A DNA stretch of 64,000 nt, taken from the NCBI GenBank assembly GCA_023957775.1, contig JAMLGR010000006.1:158451-222450 (forward strand), given 5' to 3'. Positions within the stretch are counted from its first letter, which is position 1. The number at the start of each line of letters is the position of its first letter. The notes under the pieces are model-generated. The model made no database searches. It saw only the letters and a list, made by a program, of their open reading frames with translations, and was not told the DNA's origin. Below, one piece after another: positions 44,167 through 52,000 of this stretch. The position numbers were made by a program, and so were the translations under genes. The DNA comes from Fimbriimonadaceae bacterium (GTDB lineage Bacteria > Armatimonadota > Fimbriimonadia > Fimbriimonadales > Fimbriimonadaceae).

Positions 44167-45153
44167 GTGAAGTGCACCCGCAGGGAGTTCTTGCAGGCCT
44201 CGGCCGCGATGGCGATTGCTCCCAAACTCGTGCCTGGGGCGAAACCCGTCCGCTTCGGCGTGATCGCCGACCTGCACCATGGTTTGCAACCCGACGCGGA
44301 GAGGCGTCTGGACGCGTTCCTCGCCGCGGTCGAGTCGCAGAAGCCCGAGTTCCTCGTGCAGATGGGTGACTTCTGCCACCCGACACCCGCGGGCCGAGCC
44401 CTGGTGAAGCGCTGGGAGCAGTTCTCGGGGCCCCTCCACCACGTGCTCGGCAACCACGACATGGACCTCGGCGCGAAGCGGGAGATCATGGACGTGTGGG
44501 GCATGACGGAGCCCTACTACGCCTTGGACGCGGGGGCGTTCCGGCTCCTCGTGCTCGACTGCAACTTCATCCTCAAAGGCGGGAAGCATGTGGACTACGA
44601 CCACGGCAACTACTACATCGAGTCCTCGCTCCGCGATCGGGTCAGTCCCGAGCAGATCGAGTGGCTTCGTGGCGAGTTGGCCAAGCCCGGGAAGCCCGCG
44701 GTGATCCTCTCGCACCAATCGCTGGACGAGGTGTGGACCGGCTACACCGTGCCGAACCGGCTCGAGGTGCGCCGGGTGATCGACGAGGCCAACGCGCGAG
44801 CCCCCGGCTCCGTGGTGGCGTGCCTGTGCGGCCACCACCACCTGGACGAGGCGAGCGTGATCAACGGAGTGCACTACGTCCACATCAACAGCGCGTCGTA
44901 CTTCTGGGCCGGAGACGGGTTTGGGAGCGAGGGTGCGCGCGCCGTGTACCACGACCCCTTGTTCGCGTTCGTGACGCTGGACCCGGCCGGCAGTCTGCGC
45001 ATCGAGGGTCGGAGAAGCATGTTCGAGAAGCCCGATCCCGCGGCGACGGGCTACCCGAACGCCGCGCGTCTGCACGCCCGCATCTCCGATCGCGTGCTTC
45101 GGTTTGCCCCGTCGCCCGCGGTCGCATTCGATAAGGTTGTGTCAAGACGCTGA
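44167..45153 (+). CDS. Tat-exported calcineurin-like metallophosphoesterase
   Basis: A 328-residue phosphoesterase. VKCTRREFLQASAAMAIA is a Tat signal (RREFLQ), implying export of a folded, metal-loaded protein. All metallophosphatase motifs are present: VIADLHHG (DxH), QMGDFCH (GD), VLGNHDMD (GNHD), VILSHQS and CLCGHHHLDE (GHxH). The substrate is unknown; relatives act on nucleotides, phospholipids or phosphoproteins. The GTG start at 44167 is chosen because it gives the Tat motif at residue 4; a longer frame upstream has no support. It is followed 21 nt later by the YncE/phosphoesterase gene, suggesting a shared phosphate-ester role. Confidence 0.85.
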   Translation: MKCTRREFLQASAAMAIAPKLVPGAKPVRFGVIADLHHGLQPDAERRLDAFLAAVESQKPEFLVQMGDFCHPTPAGRALVKRWEQFSGPLHHVLGNHDMDLGAKREIMDVWGMTEPYYALDAGAFRLLVLDCNFILKGGKHVDYDHGNYYIESSLRDRVSPEQIEWLRGELAKPGKPAVILSHQSLDEVWTGYTVPNRLEVRRVIDEANARAPGSVVACLCGHHHLDEASVINGVHYVHINSASYFWAGDGFGSEGARAVYHDPLFAFVTLDPAGSLRIEGRRSMFEKPDPAATGYPNAARLHARISDRVLRFAPSPAVAFDKVVSRR

Positions 45154-45174
45154 GAGCGCGTGTAATCTGGCTCC

Positions 45175-47784
45175 ATGCGTTGTGGTCGAAATCTCCCTGT
45201 TTCGCTTCTGCTCGGGGTCCTCGCCGTACCTTGCCTGGCGCAGCAATCCGCCCAGCTGCCGACGGGCAAGCTGATCACGCCTGCGGGCCTGCACACGCCC
45301 GTCGGGAGCTACCCGCTGAACATGGCGCTCAGTCCCGACGGGAAATTCCTCGTGGTCACCACCGCCGGGTACCGCGAGTTCTTGAGCGTGATTCGGGTTG
45401 CAGACGGGAAGTTGGTTTCGCAGTTGGACTTCAACGCGCGGCCCCAGGGGCAGTTGCGGGATGGGCTGTATTACGGACTGGCGTTCGTCGCGGAGCTAGA
45501 CGTTCGTTGGGAAGGGGACTACCTGGCGGAGAGTTCGACGCCCGTCCTGTACGCGTCGCGCGGGGCGCAGGACCGGATTTCGCGCTTTGTGTTGTCCAAA
45601 AACGGGAAACTCAGCCCCGATGGGCCGGATCTGACTGTTCCGCGGTGGGGAGAGGGCAAGATTCCCAACCATCCGGCGGGCTTGGCGGTCCTCGATGAGC
45701 GGCAGTTTGGCGACAACACCCTGTTCGTCGTCAACAACCAGACGTCTCATGAAACGGATTACCGCGCTTCCTTGAGCCTCTTCGATTTGAGGAACAGCAC
45801 CCACCAAGGCCGCATCCCCCTGCCGGGATTCCCCATGGCCGTCGCGGCGGTTACCCAGGGACCGCGTGCGGGCAAGCGCGTGTACGTGACCAGCGAGCGC
45901 GACGGCGTGGTGTCGGTGATCGATCCTTCGGACATGCGCCTGCTCAAGAACGTGCCCACCGGGGCCGCCCCAGTCGGGCTCGCCCTGAGCCCGAACCAGG
46001 ACGTGCTCTACGTCGCCAACTCGGGCAGCGACACGGTGAGCTTCCTCTCCACAGCGAGCAGCGGCATCCTGGCCACGGTGCTGCTCCGGCCGGACGACGT
46101 GCGCGGCGTGCCCGGGGCCACGCCCACAGGACTCGGCCTGTCGCCCGACGGCAAGACACTCTATGTGACGCTGGCCGACCTGAACGCGATCGCCGTCGTG
46201 GACACGGTGCACAGGCGCCTGAAGGGGTACATCCCGACGGGCTGGCTCCCCACGAGCGTCGTCGCAGCCCCCGACGGGAAGCACCTGTTCGTCGCGAGCG
46301 CGAAGGGCATTCAGGTGCGGAACCCCAACAACAAGCCGGTCGGCACGTGGGGGCAGTACATCCAAGACATCCTCGAGGGCACCGTGTCGCGGGTGGCCGT
46401 TCCCTCGGAGGCGCGGCTGAAGAGCTGGTCGAAGCAGGTGGTGGTCAACAACTGGATCCGCCCCGGCATCTCGGGCTCGACGCTCAAGGGGTTTGCCAAC
46501 CCGGGCATCCAGCACGTGATCTACATCGTGAAGGAGAACCGCACGTACGACAACGTATTCGGCGATTTGCCTGGTGGGGACCCTTCCATCTGTCTGTTCC
46601 CGCGCCCGGTGACCCCGAATCAGCACGCCCTGGCGGAGCGGTTTGCGCTGCTGGACAACTTCTACTGTCCCGCCGAGGTCTCGCAGGACGGTTGGTTGTG
46701 GAGCACCGCCGGGATGGTCTCGGCGTACGCCTCGCGCAACACGCCGTACAACTACAGCGGACGGGGTCGCTCCTACGACACCGAGGGCTCCAACAACGGC
46801 GTGCCGGTGGACATGATCGGGATCTCCGACGTCGCCCGCCCGTCGGGCGGCTACCTTTGGGACAAGGCGCTGCAGCACGGCGTTTCGTTCCGCAACTACG
46901 GGTTCTTCCTCCAGTCGAACGACCCTGCGGACAAGCGGAACGACGTGCTCAAGGACGTCAAGGACAACACGCCCACCAAGCGCGCGCTGGTCGGCCGAAG
47001 CGACGACGACTTCCGCCATTACGACCTCTCGTATCCCGACAGCGAGGCGTGGATCAAACACGGGGTCTCCGCGCCGAAGCAGTTGAAGTCGTTCGGCAGC
47101 AAGCGCTCGCCGAGCCGGTTCTCGGAGTGGAAGACCGAGTTCGACGGGTTCGTGAAGGCGGGCGAGATGCCGTCCCTTCAACTCGTGCGGTTCTGCGTGA
47201 ACCACACGGCGGGCACGTCGCCGGGCATGTTCTCGCCGCGCGCCATGGTCGCGGACAACGACTACGCGGTGGGGCAGCTCGTGGAAGCCGTGTCGAAGAG
47301 CCCCTTCTGGAAGAGCACGCTGATCATCGTTCTGGAAGACGACGCCCAAGCGGGCTACGACCACATCGACGCGCACCGCTCGATCGTGCAGGTGATCAGC
47401 CCCTACGTGCCGCGCGCGACGGTGGACCACCGGTTCTACAACACTGACAGCGCGCTGCGGACCATCGGGTTGGTGCTGGGCATGACGCCCCTGAACCAGT
47501 ACGACGCCGCGGCCTCGCCGTTCGGATTCCTGGCCGCGGACGCCGGCAACTCCGAGCCCTACGAGGCGATCCTTCCCGCCAAGGAGATCGTAGGCGAGGT
47601 CAATCCTTCGAACGCTTACCGCGCGAAGGACAGCGCCCGCATGATCAACCTGTACGCGGAGGAGTCGTTGCCGGACGAGGAGTTGAACGACGTGCTTTGG
47701 GGCGCGATCAAGGGCGCGAAGACGCCCAGGCCCAAAGTGCGCCGCGGGTTGCAGATCGGCCCGAAGGTCTTGAAGGACGACTAG
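45175..47784 (+). CDS. YncE-type beta-propeller / phosphoesterase fusion, paralogue 2
   Basis: An 869-residue exported protein with the same architecture as 8165-10693. A signal peptide (SLLLGVLAVPCLAQQ) is followed by propeller blades (ALSPDGKFLVVTTAG, LALSPNQDVLYVANSGSDTVSFL, GLGLSPDGKTLYVTLADLNAIAVVDTVHRRLKGYIPTGWLP). From about residue 446 the phosphoesterase starts (HVIYIVKENRTYDNVFGDLPGGD) and includes LIIVLEDDAQAGYDHIDAHRSIVQVISPYVPR, which holds likely metal ligands. It lies directly after the Tat phosphoesterase. The two paralogues share fold and motif order but differ clearly in sequence, so duplication is old. Confidence 0.88.
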   Translation: MRCGRNLPVSLLLGVLAVPCLAQQSAQLPTGKLITPAGLHTPVGSYPLNMALSPDGKFLVVTTAGYREFLSVIRVADGKLVSQLDFNARPQGQLRDGLYYGLAFVAELDVRWEGDYLAESSTPVLYASRGAQDRISRFVLSKNGKLSPDGPDLTVPRWGEGKIPNHPAGLAVLDERQFGDNTLFVVNNQTSHETDYRASLSLFDLRNSTHQGRIPLPGFPMAVAAVTQGPRAGKRVYVTSERDGVVSVIDPSDMRLLKNVPTGAAPVGLALSPNQDVLYVANSGSDTVSFLSTASSGILATVLLRPDDVRGVPGATPTGLGLSPDGKTLYVTLADLNAIAVVDTVHRRLKGYIPTGWLPTSVVAAPDGKHLFVASAKGIQVRNPNNKPVGTWGQYIQDILEGTVSRVAVPSEARLKSWSKQVVVNNWIRPGISGSTLKGFANPGIQHVIYIVKENRTYDNVFGDLPGGDPSICLFPRPVTPNQHALAERFALLDNFYCPAEVSQDGWLWSTAGMVSAYASRNTPYNYSGRGRSYDTEGSNNGVPVDMIGISDVARPSGGYLWDKALQHGVSFRNYGFFLQSNDPADKRNDVLKDVKDNTPTKRALVGRSDDDFRHYDLSYPDSEAWIKHGVSAPKQLKSFGSKRSPSRFSEWKTEFDGFVKAGEMPSLQLVRFCVNHTAGTSPGMFSPRAMVADNDYAVGQLVEAVSKSPFWKSTLIIVLEDDAQAGYDHIDAHRSIVQVISPYVPRATVDHRFYNTDSALRTIGLVLGMTPLNQYDAAASPFGFLAADAGNSEPYEAILPAKEIVGEVNPSNAYRAKDSARMINLYAEESLPDEELNDVLWGAIKGAKTPRPKVRRGLQIGPKVLKDD

Positions 47785-47804
47785 GACTTTCGCCTTGCAT
47801 TTCC

Positions 47805-47838
47805 TGACCAATTGGTCAATAATCTGACCGTGCGGTCA
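47805..47838 (+). promoter_or_regulatory. Paired TetR-type operator palindromes
   Basis: TGACCAATTGGTCA at 47805-47818 is a perfect palindrome, and TGACCGTGCGGTCA at 47825-47838 shares the same TGACC...GGTCA arms. Their starts are 20 bp apart, about two helical turns. The second covers the likely GTG start of the TetR gene, so binding would repress the whole efflux operon. Confidence 0.75.
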
Positions 47839-48429
47839 AGAAAAACGCGAGATCCGGAGGGCGCCCGCAACGCGATCCTCGACGCGGCGATGGCTCGCTT
47901 TGGCGAGTTCGGGTTCGAAGGCACCTCCTTGGAGGCCGTCGCGAGCGACTCGGGGCTGGCCAAGAGCCTCGTCCTGTATCACTTCCAGTCCAAGCGCGGC
48001 TTGTGGGACGCGGTGCTCGACAAGCGGGTCCGTCCCCTGATGGCGGTGGTCGACCGGTTCTTCGAGGAGGCGGAAGGCTTGGATCTGGAGGACATCGTGC
48101 GGGCGCGATTCGAGCTGATGCGCAAGAACCCCCAGCTTCAGCGTCTGCTGGCCTGGATGAGCTTGGACGCGGGCGAGATGGACCCGAACATTCGGGAGCG
48201 CGTTCGGCGCCTTCGCGCCAGGATGAGCCAGCCCGGATCCGGACTGCCGCCGGGTGTCGATCCGGCCATGTTCCTCATCGTCCTGCTGTCGGCGATGGAC
48301 GGGTTCTTCCGGTTCCGCTCGGTGTACGCGGAGATCGGCGGCATGGAAGTGATGGGAGCGGCCGCCGAGAAACAGTTTCTGGAGACCCTGGCCTCAATGG
48401 CCTTCCCTTGTAAGGAGTCGAGTCGATGA
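47830..48429 (+). CDS. TetR-family repressor of efflux operon
   Basis: A 199-residue regulator. The N-terminal helix-turn-helix reads ARNAILDAAMARFGEFGFEGTSLEAVASDSGLAKSLVLYHFQSKRGLWDAVLDK, a canonical TetR_N domain. The C-terminal ligand domain has helices with ARFELMRKNPQLQRLLAWMSLDAGEMDP and FLIVLLSAMDGFFRFRSVYAE, suggesting a hydrophobic drug-like ligand. GTG 47830 is chosen; TTG 47812 would add six residues. Its last 4 nt overlap the HlyD gene, so it heads a four-gene efflux operon and probably represses it through the two palindromes. Confidence 0.88.
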   Translation: MRSRKTRDPEGARNAILDAAMARFGEFGFEGTSLEAVASDSGLAKSLVLYHFQSKRGLWDAVLDKRVRPLMAVVDRFFEEAEGLDLEDIVRARFELMRKNPQLQRLLAWMSLDAGEMDPNIRERVRRLRARMSQPGSGLPPGVDPAMFLIVLLSAMDGFFRFRSVYAEIGGMEVMGAAAEKQFLETLASMAFPCKESSR

Positions 48430-49874
48430 AAGTCCGTAGGTTCATGCCTTTGTTCGTCATCTTGGTCCTGGTGGTCGCGGGCATCGCGGTCGATCGCGTT
48501 CGCGATGCCAAACGCAGCGAACTCTCGGGCATTTTCGAGGCGCAGCCCGCGAAGCTGTCCAGCCGGGTGGGCGGGCGCGTCGCGAAGATCTTGGTCCGCG
48601 AGGGTGACGCGGTGAAGAAGGGACAGGTCCTGGTGCGGTTGGAGGCGACGCCGACCGAGCAGGACGCGAACGCGGCACGCGCGTTGGCCGACCAAGCGCG
48701 GCTCAAGAGTCTCGAGGTCGAGATCGGGCCGCGGGCGGAGGAGATTGCCCGCCAGAGTGCCGTGGTCGCCGAATTGGAAGCAGGTCTCGCCGCCCTGCGA
48801 AAGGGCTCTCGGCCCGAGGAGATCGCTATCGGTCGCCAGCAGCTCGCGCAGGCCGAGGCGGCCCTGGCACTGGCCGTCGCGGGGCCTCGCCCGGAGGACC
48901 GAGCCGCCGCGGAGGCCATGGAGCGCCAGGCGAACGCTCGATACCGCGCCGCGCAACGCGGCCCGACCACCGAGGAGCGGCGCCAGGCCGAGGCGCGGCT
49001 CGCCTCCGCCCAAGCCGCGGCCGCCCAGGCTCGGCGAGATGCGGAACGTGCGCGGGCGTTGTTCGAGGACGGGGCGGTGCCCAAGGCCGCAGCCGAGGCG
49101 GCGGCGACCGCCGCGGCCACCGCCCGTGCGCGGGAGGCCGAAGCCGAACAGGTGCTGGCGGGTGTCCGACGAGGGACCCCGCCCGAGGAGCTCGAGGCGG
49201 CGCGCCAGGCCTACGAAGCCGCGCGTTCCCAGGCCGACGCGGTTCGGGCGGGGACGCGCAGGGAGGACATCGCGCGGCTGCGGGCGGCGCGCGATGCGGC
49301 GAGGCAGAGCCTGGATCTCTTGATTGAGGGGCCTCGGCGCGAGGACGTGCTGGCGGCCGAGGCGCGTTTGCGACAGGCGCAAGCCGTGCTTGACGAGCTC
49401 TTGAAGGGGGCGACGCCCGAGCAACGCGGCCAGGCGGCAGCCGGCGCGGCGGCCTCGGAGGCCCAGCTCGGCAAGGCCGAAGACCTTGTCGACGAAGGGG
49501 CGATCGTCGCCCCGGCCGACGGAATCGTGGAGAGTGTCCTCGTTGCAGACGGGGATCTGGTTCCTCCAGGCGGGCCCGTGATCCAGTTTGCGGATCCGTC
49601 GGACATCTGGCTTCGGGTGTGTCTACCCGAGTCTCAGTTGTCGAAGGTCCAAGTTGGCGATACGGCCGAGCTGAAGGTCGATGGTCTTTCCGATTTAGTT
49701 CCAGCCGTCGTCGAGCGAATCGCCACCCAGGGCGAGTTCACGCCGGCGAACCTGCAGACGCCGGAAGAGCGTGGGAAGCAGGTTTTTGCCGTGCGCCTCC
49801 GTCTGGCGCGGGTGGAATCGAAGATTCGGGCCGGAATGGCGGCGACCGTCAAGCGTGTCGGGGGATGGCAGTGA
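48426..49874 (+). CDS. HlyD-family membrane fusion (periplasmic adaptor) protein
   Basis: A 482-residue adaptor linking an inner-membrane ABC exporter to the outer envelope. One N-terminal membrane helix (FMPLFVILVLVVAGIAVD) is followed by the biotinyl-lipoyl-like half LSSRVGGRVAKILVREGDAVKKGQVLVRLEA. A very long Ala/Glu/Arg-rich coiled coil (about 80-340) contains repeated GxRxEE/D units such as GSRPEEIAIGRQQL, GTPPEELEAARQAY and GTRREDIARLRAA. The second lipoyl half is IVAPADGIVESVLVADGDLVPPGGPVIQFADPS. The coiled coil is longer than in typical EmrA-type adaptors. It overlaps the genes on both sides. Confidence 0.9.
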   Translation: MKVRRFMPLFVILVLVVAGIAVDRVRDAKRSELSGIFEAQPAKLSSRVGGRVAKILVREGDAVKKGQVLVRLEATPTEQDANAARALADQARLKSLEVEIGPRAEEIARQSAVVAELEAGLAALRKGSRPEEIAIGRQQLAQAEAALALAVAGPRPEDRAAAEAMERQANARYRAAQRGPTTEERRQAEARLASAQAAAAQARRDAERARALFEDGAVPKAAAEAAATAAATARAREAEAEQVLAGVRRGTPPEELEAARQAYEAARSQADAVRAGTRREDIARLRAARDAARQSLDLLIEGPRREDVLAAEARLRQAQAVLDELLKGATPEQRGQAAAGAAASEAQLGKAEDLVDEGAIVAPADGIVESVLVADGDLVPPGGPVIQFADPSDIWLRVCLPESQLSKVQVGDTAELKVDGLSDLVPAVVERIATQGEFTPANLQTPEERGKQVFAVRLRLARVESKIRAGMAATVKRVGGWQ

Positions 49875-50809
49875 GCGCAATCGTCGCCGAGGATCTCACC
49901 AAGCGCTTCGGCTCCGTCACCGCGGTCGAATCGATGAGCCTCACGGTGGAGAAGGGCACGATCTTCGGCTTCTTGGGGCCGAACGGCAGCGGCAAGAGCA
50001 CCTTCATCCGGATGCTCTGCGGCCTCTTGGCGCCCACCGACGGCACCGCGACCGTGAACGGGTACGACGTGGTGCGCGAGAGCGAGTCCGTGAAGCGTTC
50101 GATCGGCTATATGAGCCAGTCGTTTGCGCTGTACGGAGACCTGACCGTCGAGGAGAATCTCACGTTTTTCGGCGGCGTGTACGGGCTGCGCGGAGCGCAC
50201 CTGAAGGAGCGCATGGAGACCGTCGTCGAGTTGGTGGGGATCCGACCGTACTTCGAGCGGCGGGCGGGCCAACTATCCGGTGGTTGGAAACAACGCCTCG
50301 CCCTGGCCGCCGCCTTGATCCACGAACCCGAGATCGTGTTCCTCGACGAGCCGACCGCGGGGATCGACCCGGTGGCGCGGCGGGACCTCTGGGACCTTTT
50401 GTTTCAACTTGCCGGGGAAGGCAAGACCCTGTTCGTCACGACGCACTACATGGATGAGGCCGAGCGGTGCAACGACATCGCGTACATCTATCTTTCGAAG
50501 CTGATGGTGCGGGGCACCCCTTCGGACCTCAAGGCGCTTCCGGAGGTGTCACCCGAGGGAACGCGCCGAATCGCCGTTCTGAGCGCGAGCCCGGCGCAGG
50601 CGCTCATGACTCTGAGGAAGCAGCCGTTCACGGTGGACGCGACGCTGGTCGAGGCCGAGGTCCACCTTCTGGTAGACGCCGCGACGCGGGATCGCGACGT
50701 GGTGGAAGCGATGCGCGATGCGGGCCTCCCCGAGCCGCCGATCCGCGAGATCGAGCCGTCCCTGGAGGATGTCTTCGTGACGCTGACGCGAAGGATGGCC
50801 AAGCCGTGA
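49865..50809 (+). CDS. ABC-2-type exporter ATPase
   Basis: A 314-residue ATPase of the drug/polymer exporter (DrrA/CcmA-like) class. Walker A is LGPNGSGKSTFIRML, the Q loop is IGYMSQSFALYGDLTVEENL, the signature is LSGGWKQRLALAAALIHEP and Walker B is IVFLDEPTAGIDP, with the switch His in FVTTHYMDEAERCNDIAYI. The C-terminal ~80 residues form the family's extra beta domain ending EPSLEDVFVTLTRRM. ATG 49865 overlaps the HlyD gene by 10 nt; GTG 49871 with a 4-nt overlap is an alternative. It powers the adjacent permease. Confidence 0.92.
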   Translation: MAVSAIVAEDLTKRFGSVTAVESMSLTVEKGTIFGFLGPNGSGKSTFIRMLCGLLAPTDGTATVNGYDVVRESESVKRSIGYMSQSFALYGDLTVEENLTFFGGVYGLRGAHLKERMETVVELVGIRPYFERRAGQLSGGWKQRLALAAALIHEPEIVFLDEPTAGIDPVARRDLWDLLFQLAGEGKTLFVTTHYMDEAERCNDIAYIYLSKLMVRGTPSDLKALPEVSPEGTRRIAVLSASPAQALMTLRKQPFTVDATLVEAEVHLLVDAATRDRDVVEAMRDAGLPEPPIREIEPSLEDVFVTLTRRMAKP

Positions 50810-51882
50810 ACGGGCTCTGGGCCGTCGCCCGCAAGGAGCTGGCGCATCTGATGCGCGACCGCGCGAGCCTCATCCTCGCGCTGGCGATTCCCATCTTCCA
50901 GGTGTGCATGTACGGCTACGCGATCGACTTCGACGTGCGGCACATCCCCACGGCGGTCGTGGACTTCGACCGAAGCCGCGAGAGCCGGGAGTACCTGGCC
51001 AAGCTACACGCGACCCAGTACTTGGATCTCAACTTCACGGTCCCCACGGCCGAAGAGGCGGCGCGGTTGGTGCGTGCCAACACGGCCCGCGTGGCGGTGA
51101 TCATCCCACCGGATTTCAGCCGGACGCTGTTGGCGGGCGGCCACCCTCAGGTGGGCGTGTTGCTCGACGGCTCGGACAGCCAGGTTGCCACGCGGGCGCG
51201 AACGGCGTTCATTGCGGCGCCGGGGCCGCCGTCACCGGGCCAGGTGGATGCGCGCGTCGATGTGCTCTTCAACCCGAACATGAGCACCGCGGTGTTCATG
51301 ATTCCGGGCCTGGTGGGGCTCATTCTCCAGATCGTGCTCAGCTCGCTCACGTCCAACAGCATCGTGCGGGAGCGCGACCAGGGCTCGCTCGAGCAGCTCA
51401 TGGTCACTCCGGTCGGCAAATACGGCCTGATGTTGGGCAAGCTCGCGCCGTTCTTCGTGTTGGGGCTGTTGGAGATGAGCGGGATCATCTACCTTGGGGC
51501 GTTGCTGTTCGACGTCCACGTGGCGGGGAATATGATTCTGCTGTTCGTGCTTTCGCTCCCGTTCATCGTCGCGTCGCTGGCGATCGGGCTGCTGATCAGC
51601 ACGATTGCGCGCACGCAGGCGCAGGCGTTGCAGATGTCGACTCTGATCTTCATGCCCTCGATCCTGATGTCCGGCTTCATCTTCCCGCGCGACACGATGC
51701 CCGGCTTGCTCCGGATCATCTCGAACGCCCTGCCGCTGACGCACCAGTTGGAGATCCTGCGGGGTGTGGAGGTGCGGGCCGCGGGCTACGGGGAGCTCTG
51801 GGGCAGTTTTGTGGCGACGTCGGTGATTGCGGTGGCTCTTCTCGTGGTGGCCACCTCCAAGTTCCAAAAGAGCGTCGGCTGA
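50806..51882 (+). CDS. ABC-2-type exporter permease (YhhJ-like)
   Basis: A 358-residue permease. The start VNGLWAVARKELAHLMRDRASLILALAIPIFQVCMYGYAIDF is typical of the ABC-2 class, with one membrane segment then a large exported domain (about 40-165). Five further segments follow, including STAVFMIPGLVGLILQIVLSSLTSNSIVRERDQGSLEQLMVTPV, the hallmark connector, and FMPSILMSGFIFPRDTMPGLLRIISNALPLTHQLEILRG. The GTG start overlaps the ATPase stop. Together with HlyD and TetR it makes a self-regulated exporter. Only one permease is present, so it probably forms a homodimer. Substrate unknown. Confidence 0.92.
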   Translation: MNGLWAVARKELAHLMRDRASLILALAIPIFQVCMYGYAIDFDVRHIPTAVVDFDRSRESREYLAKLHATQYLDLNFTVPTAEEAARLVRANTARVAVIIPPDFSRTLLAGGHPQVGVLLDGSDSQVATRARTAFIAAPGPPSPGQVDARVDVLFNPNMSTAVFMIPGLVGLILQIVLSSLTSNSIVRERDQGSLEQLMVTPVGKYGLMLGKLAPFFVLGLLEMSGIIYLGALLFDVHVAGNMILLFVLSLPFIVASLAIGLLISTIARTQAQALQMSTLIFMPSILMSGFIFPRDTMPGLLRIISNALPLTHQLEILRGVEVRAAGYGELWGSFVATSVIAVALLVVATSKFQKSVG

Positions 51883-51930
51883 TCTGGAGTGCGCCGATCC
51901 ATGGGCGCAGAAAGGTTGCGCAGAAGGTGC

Positions 51931-51951
51931 CACGCCCGCTAGACGGGCGTG
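51931..51951 (+). repeat. CACGCCCG/CGGGCGTG hairpin repeat
   Basis: Another copy of the 21-bp hairpin, with loop CTAGA, between the exporter permease and the Asp-box protein. The surrounding 118-nt gap shows no gene. It may terminate the efflux operon transcript. Confidence 0.75.
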
Positions 51952-52000
51952 CCGAAACCCCCCAAAAGGGAATGCGTTCTCGTGCGGCGAACAGTTCCTC

